From: Selaginella tamariscina
Taxonomy: Eukaryota; Streptophyta; Lycopodiopsida; Selaginellales; Selaginellaceae
DNA length: 64,000 nucleotides
Direction: 5' to 3'
Assembly (NCBI GenBank): GCA_003024785.1
Contig: PUQB01000220.1
Location: 1-64,000, forward strand
Part shown: positions 46,926 to 58,849 of the stretch, one piece after another
Layout: every line of letters starts with the position of its first letter
How positions within the stretch are numbered: position 1 is the first letter of the stretch
The notes under the pieces: model-generated
Seen by the model: the letters and a program-made list of their open reading frames with translations, nothing else
The model's database searches: none
Told to the model about the DNA's origin: nothing
Program-made: the position numbers and the translations under genes

Positions 46926-49900
46926 GACAATATGTTTAATACTGGAGATAAAGTATGTCTTCTTCGGAACAACGAGATAGTTGGCACTGGAACTGTGGAA
47001 GTTCGAGATAATAATGCATCATGTCACAATATTGCCCAAGGATCTTGTGTGTACGTATGGGTGAACACCATTTACAAGCATGTTGAGGTTCTGGGAATGG
47101 AATTTGAGGAGGGTTCTCCTGTATTGTGGAATTTGGATGAAGTCAAGGCTGACACAAAATGCAGAGTCACAAACAAATAGTAGCACGAGTTTACCAGATG
47201 ATGGCTTGCCTGCTGTGATGGATGAGGTGATTCTCTTTCTTCGTGAGATTGAAGTCGGAAGAGGCATCATCACAGCTATAAATCCAATGGAAGCAGTGTC
47301 AGAAGAGAAACTAGGGTCCGACTTCGTGGGTGTAGTTGTGACAGAGGTTTCACCTAATGGCACATTGTATCCTGGATCCCTCGTGAGGTGGCGAACATCT
47401 GAATTAAGACGGCAAGATGGTTCAACATATTCTGGGTTGGATTTCAATAATAACAACCCGGAAGAACAACTCATATTTGAAGAGGTTCCTTGCATTGGTC
47501 CTATTGTAAGAAAAAGGCGATTCATGGGTTGTAGATCTTCCCCTGCAAGTTTCAGCAAGAGGGTAAAGATGGATCCTACATCTTCCGAAAGTGTTACGAG
47601 CATTTCCACGATTGACTGTTGCAAGAAGAAGTGTTGTCAGATGGCAGACCGGAAATGAAATTACCCAATGTAGACATGTCTTTCGTATGCTCACCCAAAA
47701 GCAAAGGCATGAGTTTGTATATGCTGCACTAACTGGGTGTATTGATGGAATGGCCTCGACACAGGTTATCAGAGTACATCCATGGTATTTAATAAGGTGG
47801 CCATCTGCTTCAAAGCTTGGTACAGTATATACGGGATCCCAAAGACCACGTTCTACCGTCGGAGGGATGAGTGGCTAGATGGAGCGCGAACCTCAGTTCA
47901 TGGGAACACTCGCTTGGTCAAAACCCGCTCTCACATCATGGCAGCCATAGAGATACTCAAGGCTTTTGTGGAAGCAAATGCAGACAGGATGCCTCACAAA
48001 TGCCGAACCACAAATGCAGGGGTCAGGGAAAATCTCAAGGTTTTGCCTTCAATCTACACTCAATTGAAGCTGTGTGAACATGTGAACAAGTGCCTCAGTT
48101 TGATGGGGCTCCAAGCAATCTGCACTGGTACCTTCAACAACATATGGAATACTCATTTTAAGGATGTGGAGATTGCAAAACACTCTAGCTTTTCCAAGTG
48201 TGACACTTGTACATCATTGAAGGCTGCAGAGGCTTGTGCAAAAACCTTGGTGGAGATCACTACCATTCAAAGGAAGATGGAGGCCCACATGATTGCACAA
48301 CAAACTTGCCGGTCTCAGTACTATGCACACCGCATGCTTTCTGTGTCACGCCCATCAGAGTACCTGTGCTTGATCCATGACAAGATGGATCATTCAAAGA
48401 CCAGCATTCCAAAGCTCTTTGCAACACCAAAGTGCCTTGGAAATGTCATGAAACTTCCGATTTCATTGACAGGTGTGCTAACACATGGACACGGTTGTGA
48501 GTCATATGGACACTTTTCACTTCCACATTGGTCTAGCGACTCCAATTTCACTATTGGGTCGTTAGCCATGTGTTTCAGAAACCTTGAAGCCCACTCACAG
48601 ACAAGTCCTATCAGTGATCTCAAAGTGAAGAAACAACACCTTCAACCTTTACATAATGCTCTCATGAACACATCTGCACTTGAGGCTACTTGGGAATATG
48701 AGAGGCATTGTCAACAGCCTGCACAAAAAAGATGGCCCTGTTGAGAGTTCTGGTTCAGTGGAGGGATCTAGCTCAAATAGTGTACATGTGTCCTCAACAT
48801 CAAATAAGCTTCCTCGTCATTTGCTTTTACAGATGGATAATTGTGCAGGCGAGAACAAAAATAGGTAAATCATTTTACTTAAGGGTTTCTCAAGCTCATA
48901 CTTACTTTTATTTTCTAGATATGTGCTAGCATACTTGTCAATGCTTGTTGCCAAAGGTGTGTTTGAAACAATCACGCTCAGTTTCCTTATGGTTGGTCAC
49001 ACTCATGAAGATATTGATGCGTTCTTCAGCAAGGTCTCCAACTCTACAAAAAGGACAAGTGCACTTACCTTACCGCATATGATGAATCTTTTTGAAAATT
49101 GCATCTCCAAAAAAAGTTGTGCTTTGCTTGTGACTGAGGTGCCAGACTTCAAAAAATTTCTCAAGGAGTATATAAAAAAGGGAGTGATTCTTTAGTTGGT
49201 CACCTTGTGCCGTTACAATTCTTTTTCTCCATACGAGATGGTATACCTATTATGCAGTACAAGTTACGGCCATCAGAGCAGGAGTGGTTACCGAAAGAGG
49301 GCTTAATGCTCTTCAAAAGTGGAGAGTATGGAAAGCCACTTCTCCAGAAGGACAACCAGACCCTATTCCATTGAGTGCCCAGCTCAAGGAACAAGAGGTT
49401 ATTATTGATGGCATCAAAAAATATGTGGCATGGGTTCAAAAATCGATGCCAAAGAATTCTGATAAGGCAACTGGTTACTCAGAACTATATAAGCAGTGGT
49501 CGACTATTGGGAGACTGTTGTTCGAGAGTTGGAAGGGCCTACTGTCACAAGTACAGAATTGCAACACCCTTTCTGGCCTAAAACAAGGTGGCGAGAGGAG
49601 ATTGAAATGACATCACTGAGCACAGACGACATAGAAGCCAGTAGTGATGTGGAAGTGCAAACCCCACACTTTGTTGGACAAAGGAACCAAAAACCTAAAG
49701 CATACTTTGATTGTGCCAGGATCTTCAAAAACTAATGATGGTTCTCATTACTCCAGATGCGTCATATAATCAGCCTATTTGGATGGGTCAAATTATCGAC
49801 ACACTGAAGTAATCACAAAAAATAGTATTATTAAGGTTGCATGGTTCAAACCACAAAAAAGGCGACACGAGAAGGAGAGCGAAAGATATAATGGATGCCT

Positions 49901-50041
49901 AGAGAAAACATGGTCTCCCAATCAAAAAGACCCAGCATGTTTTATAAATGTTAAATCCATTCGATATGGGTGGATGTTAAAAGCGTTGATAAAGTCACGA
50001 TTAACAAAACTGCAAGGGAATGTATGTTTTCTGAAGCTTAA
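46926..50041 (+). CDS. DDE-type transposase (DUF7869-like) of the outer element
   Basis: Near-identical to the inner copy at 29322-32432. Begins after an acceptor-like TGTGCAG (DNMFNTGDKVCLLRNNE) and ends at the TAA of 50039-50041. The intron 48865-48918 (54 nt, GT-AG) splits NKN|RYVLAYLSMLV. The longest uninterrupted segment, 47782-48744, carries the FYRRRDEWLDGARTSVHG region, the CDTC knuckle and LIHDKMDHSKT. LLQMDNCAGENKN is at about 48825-48860 and GHTHEDIDAFFSK at about 48995-49035. A few frame breaks differ from those of the inner copy, so each copy may be coding in nature if some breaks are base-call errors. Confidence 0.8.
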
Positions 50042-50512
50042 AGCAATTACAAAATTATAAAATATCATATATTTAATATTCATAATTATTATAAACTCTT
50101 TAATAATAGTACCAAATTGTATACTTAACTATATAAATTTAAAAAATGATATGGATGATTGACTATATTATTATAGGATTTTATATATATATTATTACTA
50201 CTACAAATTTTTAATTAATAATGTTATATTTAAATATTAATATTTTAATAACAACATCAATATTTATATAATGTACCTCTTATGCTCTTCCTTAATTGTT
50301 ATATTAGGCAAATATTATATAATTTAATACCTTCTACTTTTATAATGTTATTAATTTTTTTTCAATGAATGCTATAATTTATTAAAGGATAAAATACAAA
50401 ATAGAATATTCTAAAGAATATTCTATTTTCAAACATATATTCTAAAGAATATTCTTTAATATTAGAAAATGCTAATTAAATAGCTAAAATTGCTAATTAT
50501 TAGGAAATGGGA

Positions 50513-50544
50513 CTATAGCCATGCCCATTTTAGTTACAACTTGC
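50513..50544 (-). repeat. Right terminal inverted repeat of the outer element
   Basis: TATAGCCATGCCCATTTTAG then TTACAACTTGC, the reverse complement of the left end of the inner element (transposase-side end). Confidence 0.85.
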
Positions 50545-50649
50545 ATTTATAGTTTAAAACTTATGATTATAATACGTATGCTAACTTTATTTATTTGATT
50601 AATTATTAATTTGAAAACTTCAATTGAACATGTGAAAAGAAAAACATGG

Positions 50650-51336
50650 TTTAGTATGATTAAGGTTGCACGGTTCAAATTTAAAAAAAAAATATGGTTA
50701 AGGTTACACAATTCAAATTACAAAAATAATATCGTTAAGGTTGTATGGTTCAAACCACAATAAAGGACATAAGAAGTAGAATGAAAGATATAATAGTTAG
50801 CTAGAGAAAACATGGTCTCCCAATCATAAATACTACAACATATTTATAAATGTTAAATTCATTTAATATGGGTTAATGTCAATAAGTATTGATAAAGTTA
50901 TGATTAATAAAACTATAAGAGAATGTATATTTTTAAAGCTTAAAGCAATTATAAAATTATAAAATATCGTATATTTAATATTCATAATTATAATAAATTC
51001 TTTAATAATGTACCAAATTATTTACTTAATTATATAATTTTATAAAATGATATGGAAGATTGATTATATTATTATAGGATTTTGTATATTATATATATTA
51101 TTACTAGTACAAATTTTTAATTAATGTTATATTTAAATATTAATATTTTAATAACAACATCAATATTTATATAATGTACCTTCTACTTTTATAATATTAT
51201 TAATTTTTGGTTCATGAATGTTATAATTTATTAAACAAAATAGAATATTTTAAAGAATATTCTATTCTTTTAATGTTAAAAAATGTTAATTATTAAGAAA
51301 TGGGACTATAAAATGTCCATTTTAATTACAATTTGC
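50650..51336 (+). mobile_element. Decayed relic of the transposase-side end of the same transposon family
   Basis: Matches about 49820-50544 in order: TTAAGGTTGTATGGTTCAAA, then GAGAAAACATGGTCTCCCAA, then AATTATAAAATTATAAAATA, ending in TCCATTTTAATTACAATTTGC, a degraded terminus. Differences from the fresh copy are mostly C-to-T and G-to-A, as expected after cytosine methylation and deamination. The first part has three short repeats of the GTTAAGGTT...TTCAAA motif. Much older than the flanking element. Confidence 0.75.
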
Positions 51337-51339
51337 ATA

Positions 51340-51661
51340 CGTGACACCTCAGCTCTTCGACTCAATGTCTGCACTTCACTTCAATACATTAGTTACGGAC
51401 GTACGTCTCGCTTAAATTTTATTTAAAATTCTTAATGTTTTTTTAATTTCATTTTTATTTAAAATGTCAATTTGTTGTTCACAGTGCAAATTCCCGACAT
51501 GAAAAAAAGGTTTTTCAATTCACCACGCTGTTAAGAGATACGTGGAGGCTGGTACATCAGTCCGCAGTGGGGTATGTATATGTTATATGTATGTATTTGT
51601 ACTACGTATGTGTATGTACATTCAGACACACAGATATATGTCTATATATATTATATATATA

Positions 51662-51717
<56 letters not shown>

Positions 51718-51720
51718 GCA
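51340..51720 (+). pseudogene. Degraded duplicate of the exon pair at 56270-56560
   Basis: Shares CTGCACTTCACTTCAATACA, GGACGTACGTCTCGCTTAA and AATTCACCACGCTGTTAAGA with 56340-56520. The first exon has lost its reading frame here. Followed by a long (GA)n run at about 51663-51716. Confidence 0.6.
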
Positions 51721-51729
51721 CACGGACGC

Positions 51730-53585
51730 ACGCACACACACATATATATGTAATTAACTGAAATAATTTCTAGTGTGAGATATGAGATCTTACGCCACCG
51801 AAGAGGACACGTGGAAAACATATGGTCGCTGGTTCACATTATTCAACTAGGTAACTAATAGTTATAAACCTTAATCAAATATAATCAGATGTGGTTGTAA
51901 ACTGACATGCACGATATGTGTGTACATATCACACACACATACATCAAAATTGGATGTGATTTAATACTTAGTATGTAAACTCTTGTTAATTAACATATGC
52001 ACTATACTTTTAATCTAAACAGAATGAAAATGCCACGTCATCAATTTGTAAATATTATAAATATAGAGATTACCTTATGTTACATACACCATATGATTAA
52101 ATTATACTTAGTATACTTATTCTTATTTTGTTGTAATACAAAAAAAAGGAGAAGATTACAATTAAATCAATTCAAAAAGAAGATGTGAAAGAGAGTTTTG
52201 TAAAAGTTAACAAGGTAATAAATTATATGATAATTAATTTAAGTAATAAAATTAATTATATTTAAATAGTTTTTAATTACTATAAATAAATCTAATTATT
52301 TATTTTATATAACATAAGAATTATAGAACCTTTTTATTACTTATGTACATATAGTTGCGTTAAAAAGGAAATAATATTAAGTTTAACATATTTTAATAAA
52401 AGTTTATACCCTTTTAATAATCCATGCGATACCATTAAGAGTTGATGTATTAATTTTAAGTGGAAAACTTTTTAAATGCTTAAGAAAAATATTACCATAA
52501 TAACAAAATGTCAATAATTTGCAAAATTAATCAAAATGAAGTGTCTATATATGAATATTGTACACTCATGTGATCAATAAATATTAACATTAGGATTAAG
52601 ATATTTCTTGGCCACACAAACCTTTGTTTATGTAATGTATGCATTCTATGATTTAATTATGGTACACCAGAGAAAAAATAAAATAATTAAAGATAATTAT
52701 TTAGTAGATTTGTCAGGCTTTTATAATTAATTTTAAGATGAATGCTTTTTTTATTATAAAAAATTATTCAATTGAAATATACTCATTTCATTAAATATCT
52801 ATACCAAAATATATAAGTTTTACTTGTCACTATAATTAATTTTTAAAATTTTAAATAATTTAAGTGCATATAAATAAGCAGTTTCTTTATATGCATCACA
52901 TTTATATTTATATATAGTACAAAATATAAAAGATATAATTAATTATTTTAATCTGTTTACATAAATTAGGACATGAATTTAATATTAATTTTTATTTTGT
53001 AATGTTGTAATCACATGAAATTGTTTTTTATGTAACAATCTTGAGCACAAATTTTATTAATAATCTCTATATAATGATAATCACATACTTGATATATATT
53101 CGACATCAATAAATGTATTAAAATCTTTAATCATATTAAATATTAATGCTTCTTAAATATATATCACTTAATTTACAAAATTTAATTTAAAGATTTATTC
53201 TATGTGAAAATGTGAAAAAGTAACACTTTAAGTATTAAAAATTTACAATATATATTAAACTTGAGGGTCATTTGGAGAATTATCAGAAATAAAGAATTAA
53301 TTGAAAAAATATGTTTTACTTATTAAAATATAAAGTTATTATAAAACCTCTATACTTATGACTATTAAAACAAGTTCTTGAATAGTTTCAGAAAATAAAG
53401 GTTTGGTTCATGTGAACTGTTATTAATTTAACTTTTATTTTATTTGAGAAATATATATAGAATATCTTAGCACATATAATGATTATTATTTTATGTTTCA
53501 GAAAAACTTATATTTAATTTCTTAATAATTAATGTTAATTATGGTGAAATTAAATCCTAAATGTAACATCGTAATCAACAATTAT
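51730..53585. other. AT-rich region with an inverted duplicate
   Basis: About 52150-52600 is the approximate reverse complement of 56650-57060 (shared words include AAGGTTCTAC, GTTGCGTTAAA and TAATCCATGC). Otherwise AT-rich with no gene seen. Confidence 0.5.
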
Positions 53586-53589
53586 AACA

Positions 53590-55327
53590 ACGTGCAAACA
53601 ATTTAAGACCTTTTGACTTCTAAATGCATCCATATTGCCCCATGATTCTAATCCACACTCACAACCATCATCCCACAAGATAATCCCAAAATTAACACTT
53701 AAATCCACCACCCATCTCAACCTTGATAAAAGGATGTGTTTAATTTTTGCTCTTTAGGTGACCAAAAAACTATGTTTATAAATCATGCATGGTATAATTT
53801 GTAAGTTCCATACTACCACCATAGAGCCAATCACCCTACTAATCGTTCCGAAGAATGGAAATGCTAATGCTATCACCCAAAATCCCACAAACACTGGAAC
53901 CCTAAATAATGTTCTCTTTATTAACTAGGTGACTCATGTACTCCACCATCTTCTCCACATTGTATATACAGGTACTGAATACATCCCAAAGTTGATAAAC
54001 TTCAAAAGGTAAAACATTAGTTGTGTGTATGTGTGCGTGCGTGCGTGTGTGTATATGTGTACCGTGTGAATAAGCATGAAACTATGGTTGTCTCTTTAAA
54101 CTTAGAATCTGGAAGCAAAACTATGGCATTTGTCTTTGTGAGTAATGCATCTCCAAAATTGATGTTCATAATAATACTTGGAACCATAACCACTAGAAGA
54201 ATCAATATTCCCCCTCCATATATGCCACTTTATACTCTTGGGGTCTCCACATTGCATCCATAATCTCCCTGCAGTATGTTTTAATATATAAATACATGTT
54301 CACGTAGGCCCATACACCACATGTGTGTGGGTGTGTCCGTGTGTGTGTGAGTGTGTAAGTGCTTACACAGGGATTACACGTCCCCCAGACTTGCCAAGCC
54401 AGACATACCGGTGAAGTAATCCTGATAACTATGTGGAGTGGTGCTTTCACATTTGGAATCTGTATAATAAACATTAATAATAATAATAATATAATAATAA
54501 TGAAAATATATAAATCATATATAAATATAATTAATAAATTAAATACAACCTTTCCATGGAAAACAGTAGCAATTGTTAAATATCCAGAAGCAAAATAGTT
54601 GTAAGCACGCCAATGAAGGACAATACTCTATAGTTATGTGCACTTGGAACAAGTATTGACAGAGAGAAAAACTGCTCCAAATACCATAGTCCATGTCCTT
54701 TTATTTAATTTATCGTTAACCAGATAAACAAAACTGTAAATTAATTGAATTAATAAATAATAATAATAATGAAGGATTTTATTATTTATTACTTACTGGC
54801 TACATGCAGCTATTTGTAGAGCTGAAATAAAGAAAAGAGACCCCAGATTGAATATTAATGATATTATTTTCCATTTCCACCCCAACAGTCCACCAATGAC
54901 TTCATGAAGCTATAGTTAAAATGTTATAAAAATTAAATAAAAATTAAATAAAATTTACCTGAATTGTGTGATTATACGAGTGATGATTTCTAGTCTGCCT
55001 GATATTAAACTTATGTTTAAATATAAAATATTAATTATGCTTTCTGTCCAAATTCCTATAGCTACTTGAAAGAGCTGTATAACAATTGCTGAAGGTAATC
55101 CAATTGAGCACTTGCTGTGGAGTATTCAACAGCCGGCCTGCAATCTTACATACGGGAACATTACACGCACGCACGCACACGCACACGCACTATATTAAAT
55201 ATGTACTGAATTATACAAACCTTAGCTGCTGCAATGTTAGCCACGCATCAAATGTAGAACCTCCATACCATACTATTCTAAGAATAAATTCTTGAATGGA
55301 CTCTCTTGCGTGATTCTCAATATCCAT
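53590..55327 (-). pseudogene. AUX1/LAX-like auxin influx carrier gene, disrupted
   Basis: Minus-strand exons follow the plant AUX1/LAX order: ESIQEFILRIVWYGGSTFDA (55327 down to about 55220); CSIGLPSAIVIQLFQVAIGI (about 55110-55030); EVIGGLLGWKWKIISLIF and SALQIAACSQ (about 54910-54798); LVNDKLNKRTWTMVFGAVF then SYLTIATVFHGK-like sequence (about 54720-54550); EIMDAMWRPQEYK (about 54265-54215); NINFGDALLTKTNAIVLLPD (about 54170-54090); INFGMYSVPVYTMWRRWW, FWVIALAFPFFGTISRVIG and a C-terminal segment (about 53990-53590). These correspond to the transmembrane helices of the AAAP-family proton/auxin symporter of the plasma membrane. Several changes of frame and stops occur and the pattern is less clearly homopolymer-only than in the 0-13 kb genes, so it may be a decayed copy. 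Divergence from canonical AUX1 is high. Confidence 0.65.
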
Positions 55328-55329
55328 AT

Positions 55330-56265
55330 TAATGTTTTGTGGTAACAGGTAACTCCACATCCTTGGACTTAAAAGATTAGATTGACTCAAATATTATAAT
55401 AATAATAATAAAGTAAATCATTAAATACTTCAAAACGAAACTTATGTTTCAAAGTCAAGATACTTTTAAGATAAATTTAAAATAAATATTTCTCCAGCTT
55501 AAATGTACTTTGGTGTATATAAATAAATTATTATATTATATTATTAAAAGAGAAATGAAAAAAGAAATTAAAATCAATAATGTGAAGTGATAGCAACACT
55601 AAATTCATCATTTATAATTAAAATCTGGAATTTATATTTGATCCTGAAATATTCACTGCGGATATTGAAATTAAATTAAAATAAAATATTTAAATTGAAC
55701 GTATCAATGTGATTTTAATATAATGTAATATATATAATCTAATAGTTTTATATTTGAACATAAGAAACCCACTGTTGATATAAAAACTAAATTAAAATAT
55801 TTAAATTAAAAGTCCAATGTGATTAATATATATATAATCTAATAGTTTTATATTTGACATGAGAAATCACTGTGATATAAAAATTAAAATAAAAATATTT
55901 AAATTAAAAGTACCATAGCCAAATAACCACTCAATAGTGATGACGTGTCTGCTGACGTGGTGGAGGATGAGGTGTACATAGTTAGGCGGATAAGTAATAT
56001 GGTAGTGAAAACTTGAAATTGTTCGTTGTATTTTTACTCCTTCCATAAACCTTTAACATTCCGACCACTCGATAGTACCTTATTAAAGATGAATCCAGGT
56101 AAAGTTAGGGCCACGTGGTTAAAGGTTTCCAGGTGCCACGTGTCTGAGAAACCTAACATTCTTTCACGGACTCGAAAAACAACAAATAATAATATGTGTA
56201 CATATGCATTCGCGTGCGTGTGTGTGCATTTATACGTATGCATACAAATACACACACTACCACTC
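55330..56265. other. AT-rich upstream region of the LAX-like gene, with short direct repeats
   Basis: Two to three copies of a ~100-bp segment (ATAATCTAATAGTTTTATAT, then GATATAAAAA, then ATTTAAATTAAAAGT) at about 55640-55910. 55930-56200 is less AT-rich and includes CCACGTGG and GCCACGTGTC G-box-like motifs near 56110-56150. No gene was identified in it. Confidence 0.5.
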
Positions 56266-56269
56266 ACAG

Positions 56270-56560
56270 TGGATCATCTCTTGCGATGAGCCATTGCCGA
56301 TCAGCCGATCCACTACCCGTCGGCAGTTCTTCGACCCCAATGCCTGCACTTCACTTCAATACATTCCTTATGGACGTACGTCTCGCTTAATTTTTATTTA
56401 AAATTCTTAATGTTATTTTAATCTCATTTTTTATTTAACATGTCAATTTATTTTGTTCACAGTGCAAATTCCCAGCATGAAAAGAGGTTTTCAATTCACC
56501 ACGCTGTTAAGAGATATGTGGAGGCTGGTCATCATGACAACATCATCCGCAGTGGGGTAT
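56270..56560 (+). CDS. Unrecognised exon pair
   Basis: Exon a, after CACTCACAG: CDEPLPISRSTTRRQFFD then PNACTSLQYIPYGRTSR. Exon b, after TTGTTCACAG: NSQHEKRFSIHHAVKRY then VEAGHHDNIIRSG, followed by GTATGT. The duplicate at 51340-51620 preserves the HHAVKRY frame by a synonymous change (TAT/TAC), which favours that frame. Family not recognised. No flanking exons found. Confidence 0.35.
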
Positions 56561-56599
56561 GTATATGTATATGTATGTATTTGTACTACGTATGTGTAT

Positions 56600-57070
56600 G
56601 TACATTCAGACACCACACGTAAGATTAAGATAATCACATGAGTGTACACTATTCATACATTAAACACTTCAGCTTTGCATCTCTATTTGTTATTATGGTA
56701 ATATATTTTTAAGCAATTTACAAAATTTTCCATTTAAAATTAATACACCGACTCTCAATGGTATTGCATGGATTATTAAAAGAGTGTAAACTTTCATTAA
56801 ATATGTTAAATTTGATATATTTCCTCTTTAACGCAACTATATGTACATTTACTCACAAGTAATAAAAAGGTTCTACAATTCTTATTGTTATATAAAATTA
56901 AATAATTAAATTTATTTATAATAATTAAAACTATTTAAATAGAATTAATTTTATTACTTAAATTAATTACCATATAATTTATTACCTAGTTAACTTTTGC
57001 AAAACTCTCTTTCACATCTTCCTTTTCTATCAATTCAATTGTAATCTTCTCCTTTTTTATATTAAAACAA
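56600..57070. repeat. Inverted duplicate of 52150-52600
   Basis: AT-rich sequence matching the opposite strand of 52150-52600. Together with the direct duplicate at 51340/56340 it shows a rearranged segmental duplication around the LAX-like gene. Confidence 0.5.
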
Positions 57071-57465
57071 AATAAGAATTGTGAGAACTCGGAATATAAA
57101 AATGTGTATATCAATTAGTTCAAGAACCCTAACTTATATCCAGGAATCAGTGGTTTAGATTAAAAATCAATCCGACGGTTATCAAAACTCACTACGCTAA
57201 TAATAATATGTACACATGTAGCCGTACACATGGATCTATATCATCCCTCTCTCGAAAGGATGTAAGTTGGTTAGGGTTCTCTTGTAAATGGACCCAAATC
57301 TGAAGGAACATCAGGAGGAGGCACTGGTGGATTTGTAGGTGGTACAACTTATTCTCGTTGCACAAAACTTTTAACCGTTGCACAAAACGCTTTAACCGTT
57401 GCACATGTACAATCTTTGGAAGATCGGGTTGAATGTAGTGCTGAACCTCATAAACCTTCTCATTT

Positions 57466-57690
57466 CTACTGCATTTGGGATCCGCAGTACTACTTGCTAT
57501 ATCTATTCTCTTTTTACTATCTTTGGTATCTTACTTGATTCTTTGATTTCTACTGTGTCGAGATCTGCAGTACTACATGTTATATCTTCTTATTTTCTCT
57601 ATGGTATCTTACTTGATTCTTTTTATCATTTCTACTGCGTTGAGATCTGCAATACTACTTACTATTTCTTTTCTCTTCTCACTTCCGTTT
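57466..57690. repeat. ~80-bp tandem repeat, three copies
   Basis: Units begin TTTCTACTGC/TGTG..GATC(T/C)GCAGTACTAC and end GGTATCTTACTTGATTCTTT. A fourth fragment (GGGATCCGCAGTTCTACATG) lies near 58138. Confidence 0.8.
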
Positions 57691-57744
57691 GACCATTTGA
57701 GGATTGGTTTCTAGTCTTGTGTCGGTCTTTCATATTTTTGCTAT

Positions 57745-58105
57745 ACCCCTTGTTGTGGGTTGTCTATCTGTTCGTCACCCTTATTGTGAGTTTGTTTGTG
57801 AGTCTGTCACCCTTATTACGGGTTTGTTATCTGTCTGTCACCTTATTATGGTTTGTCTATGAGTCTGTCTGTTATCCTTATTACGGTTTGTCTGTCTGTC
57901 TGTCACCTTATTACGGGTTTGTTTGTGAGTCTGTCACCCTTATTACGGGTTTGTCTATGTGTCTGTCACCCTTATTACGGGTTTGTTTGTGAGTCTGTCA
58001 CCCTTATTACGGGTTCGTCTGTGTGTCTGTCACCCTTATTACGGGTCTGTTATATGCTATCCCTTATTACGGGTATGTGTTAGTGCTATACCCATATTAC
58101 ATGTT
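57745..58105. repeat. ~32-bp minisatellite, about 11 copies
   Basis: Consensus around CTGTCACCCTTATTACGGGT then TTGTTTGTGAGT, degenerating at both ends. The ORFs through it (LITGLFVSLSPLLRV...) are products of the repeat. Confidence 0.9.
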
Positions 58106-58849
58106 ATCTTAGTCTTTTTCTTTTATTTCTATGATGGGATCCGCAGTTCTACATGCTACATACCTTGCCATCCTTACCCTTTCCCAACCTTCTGAAGTCT
58201 GATCTATACTGTATATCTGTTCTTTCATATTCCGATAGACTTAATACGGGTTTGTTGGTGGCGACCACTACTACGTTTTAGATTGTAGGATTTTCTCTAC
58301 TCAACATAGCTAAAAGTATATACCTTTTCCATGGGATGGAATTTGCCATATGTGACATGAATGATAGCACAATAAGGACCAATAGTACACTTTGGAGGAA
58401 GCATTTCATCTTTGGGCCCAATTCTTCCATTTATCACACTTCTCTCACGTACTATTAAATACAAAATTATATTAAATAAAAAAATTTAAAAAAGTATTCA
58501 TGTATTATTATTTTTTTAATTAAATATATGACTTGCCTAGTTGAACTTACCAGGATCATAATGTGAACCAGCGATCGTATGTTTTCACGTATCTTACAAT
58601 GTAGAAATTATTTGAGTTAATTGCATATATATGTGTGTGTGCGTGCGTGCATTTGCGTCTCTATATATATAAACTTCCCAAGACAACTCTCATAATAGCT
58701 TTGCATGAGGTGACATTAGAAGAATCTAACTCTGGTATATACATAAGAAAGACTTGATTTTCTTTATTACAAAGATATTTCTTTAAAGACGTAGCAAAAA
58801 TATATTTGTTTGAAGATTCAAGCTTTGTTTCAAACCAAGTGTCTTTCAC
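58106..58849. other. No gene recognised
   Basis: Moderately AT-rich. Includes GGTGGCGACCACTACTACG near 58257, reminiscent of sequence next to retroelement LTRs, but no LTR pair was found. A short reverse-strand ORF at 58661-58849 is unremarkable. Confidence 0.35.

Larger units (their letters stand above)
21624..50544. mobile_element. Outer large DNA transposon (interrupted by the inner copy)
   Basis: The element occupies 21624-28816 and 44021-50544, about 13.7 kb once the inner insertion is removed. Its ends are inverted: GCACGTTGTAACTAAAG then TGGGCATG on the left, and the complement of GCAAGTTGTAACTAAAA then TGGGCATG on the right, 25 bp with two differences. Candidate 6-bp target duplication is attaat (21618-21623) versus atttat (50545-50550), one mismatch. 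Left half, outside in: FCP1-like phosphatase (-), ParB/MTase-like gene (-, with a 1-kb internal deletion), palindrome array, microsatellites. Right half: telomere-type repeats, AT-rich core, palindrome array, DDE transposase (+). The inner element is near-identical, so both are recent. Confidence 0.88.

Noticed and set aside
46926-50041. CACTA (En/Spm) transposon, because of the DUF8039-like module
   Set aside because: Ends are not CACTA, the duplication is 6 bp rather than 3 bp, and the transposase core has the GHTHEDID motif.
21624-50544. A single giant palindrome or assembly inversion
   Set aside because: Symmetry is interleaved (A B A' B') and explained exactly by nested insertion with a target duplication; the copies differ by a 1-kb deletion and small indels.
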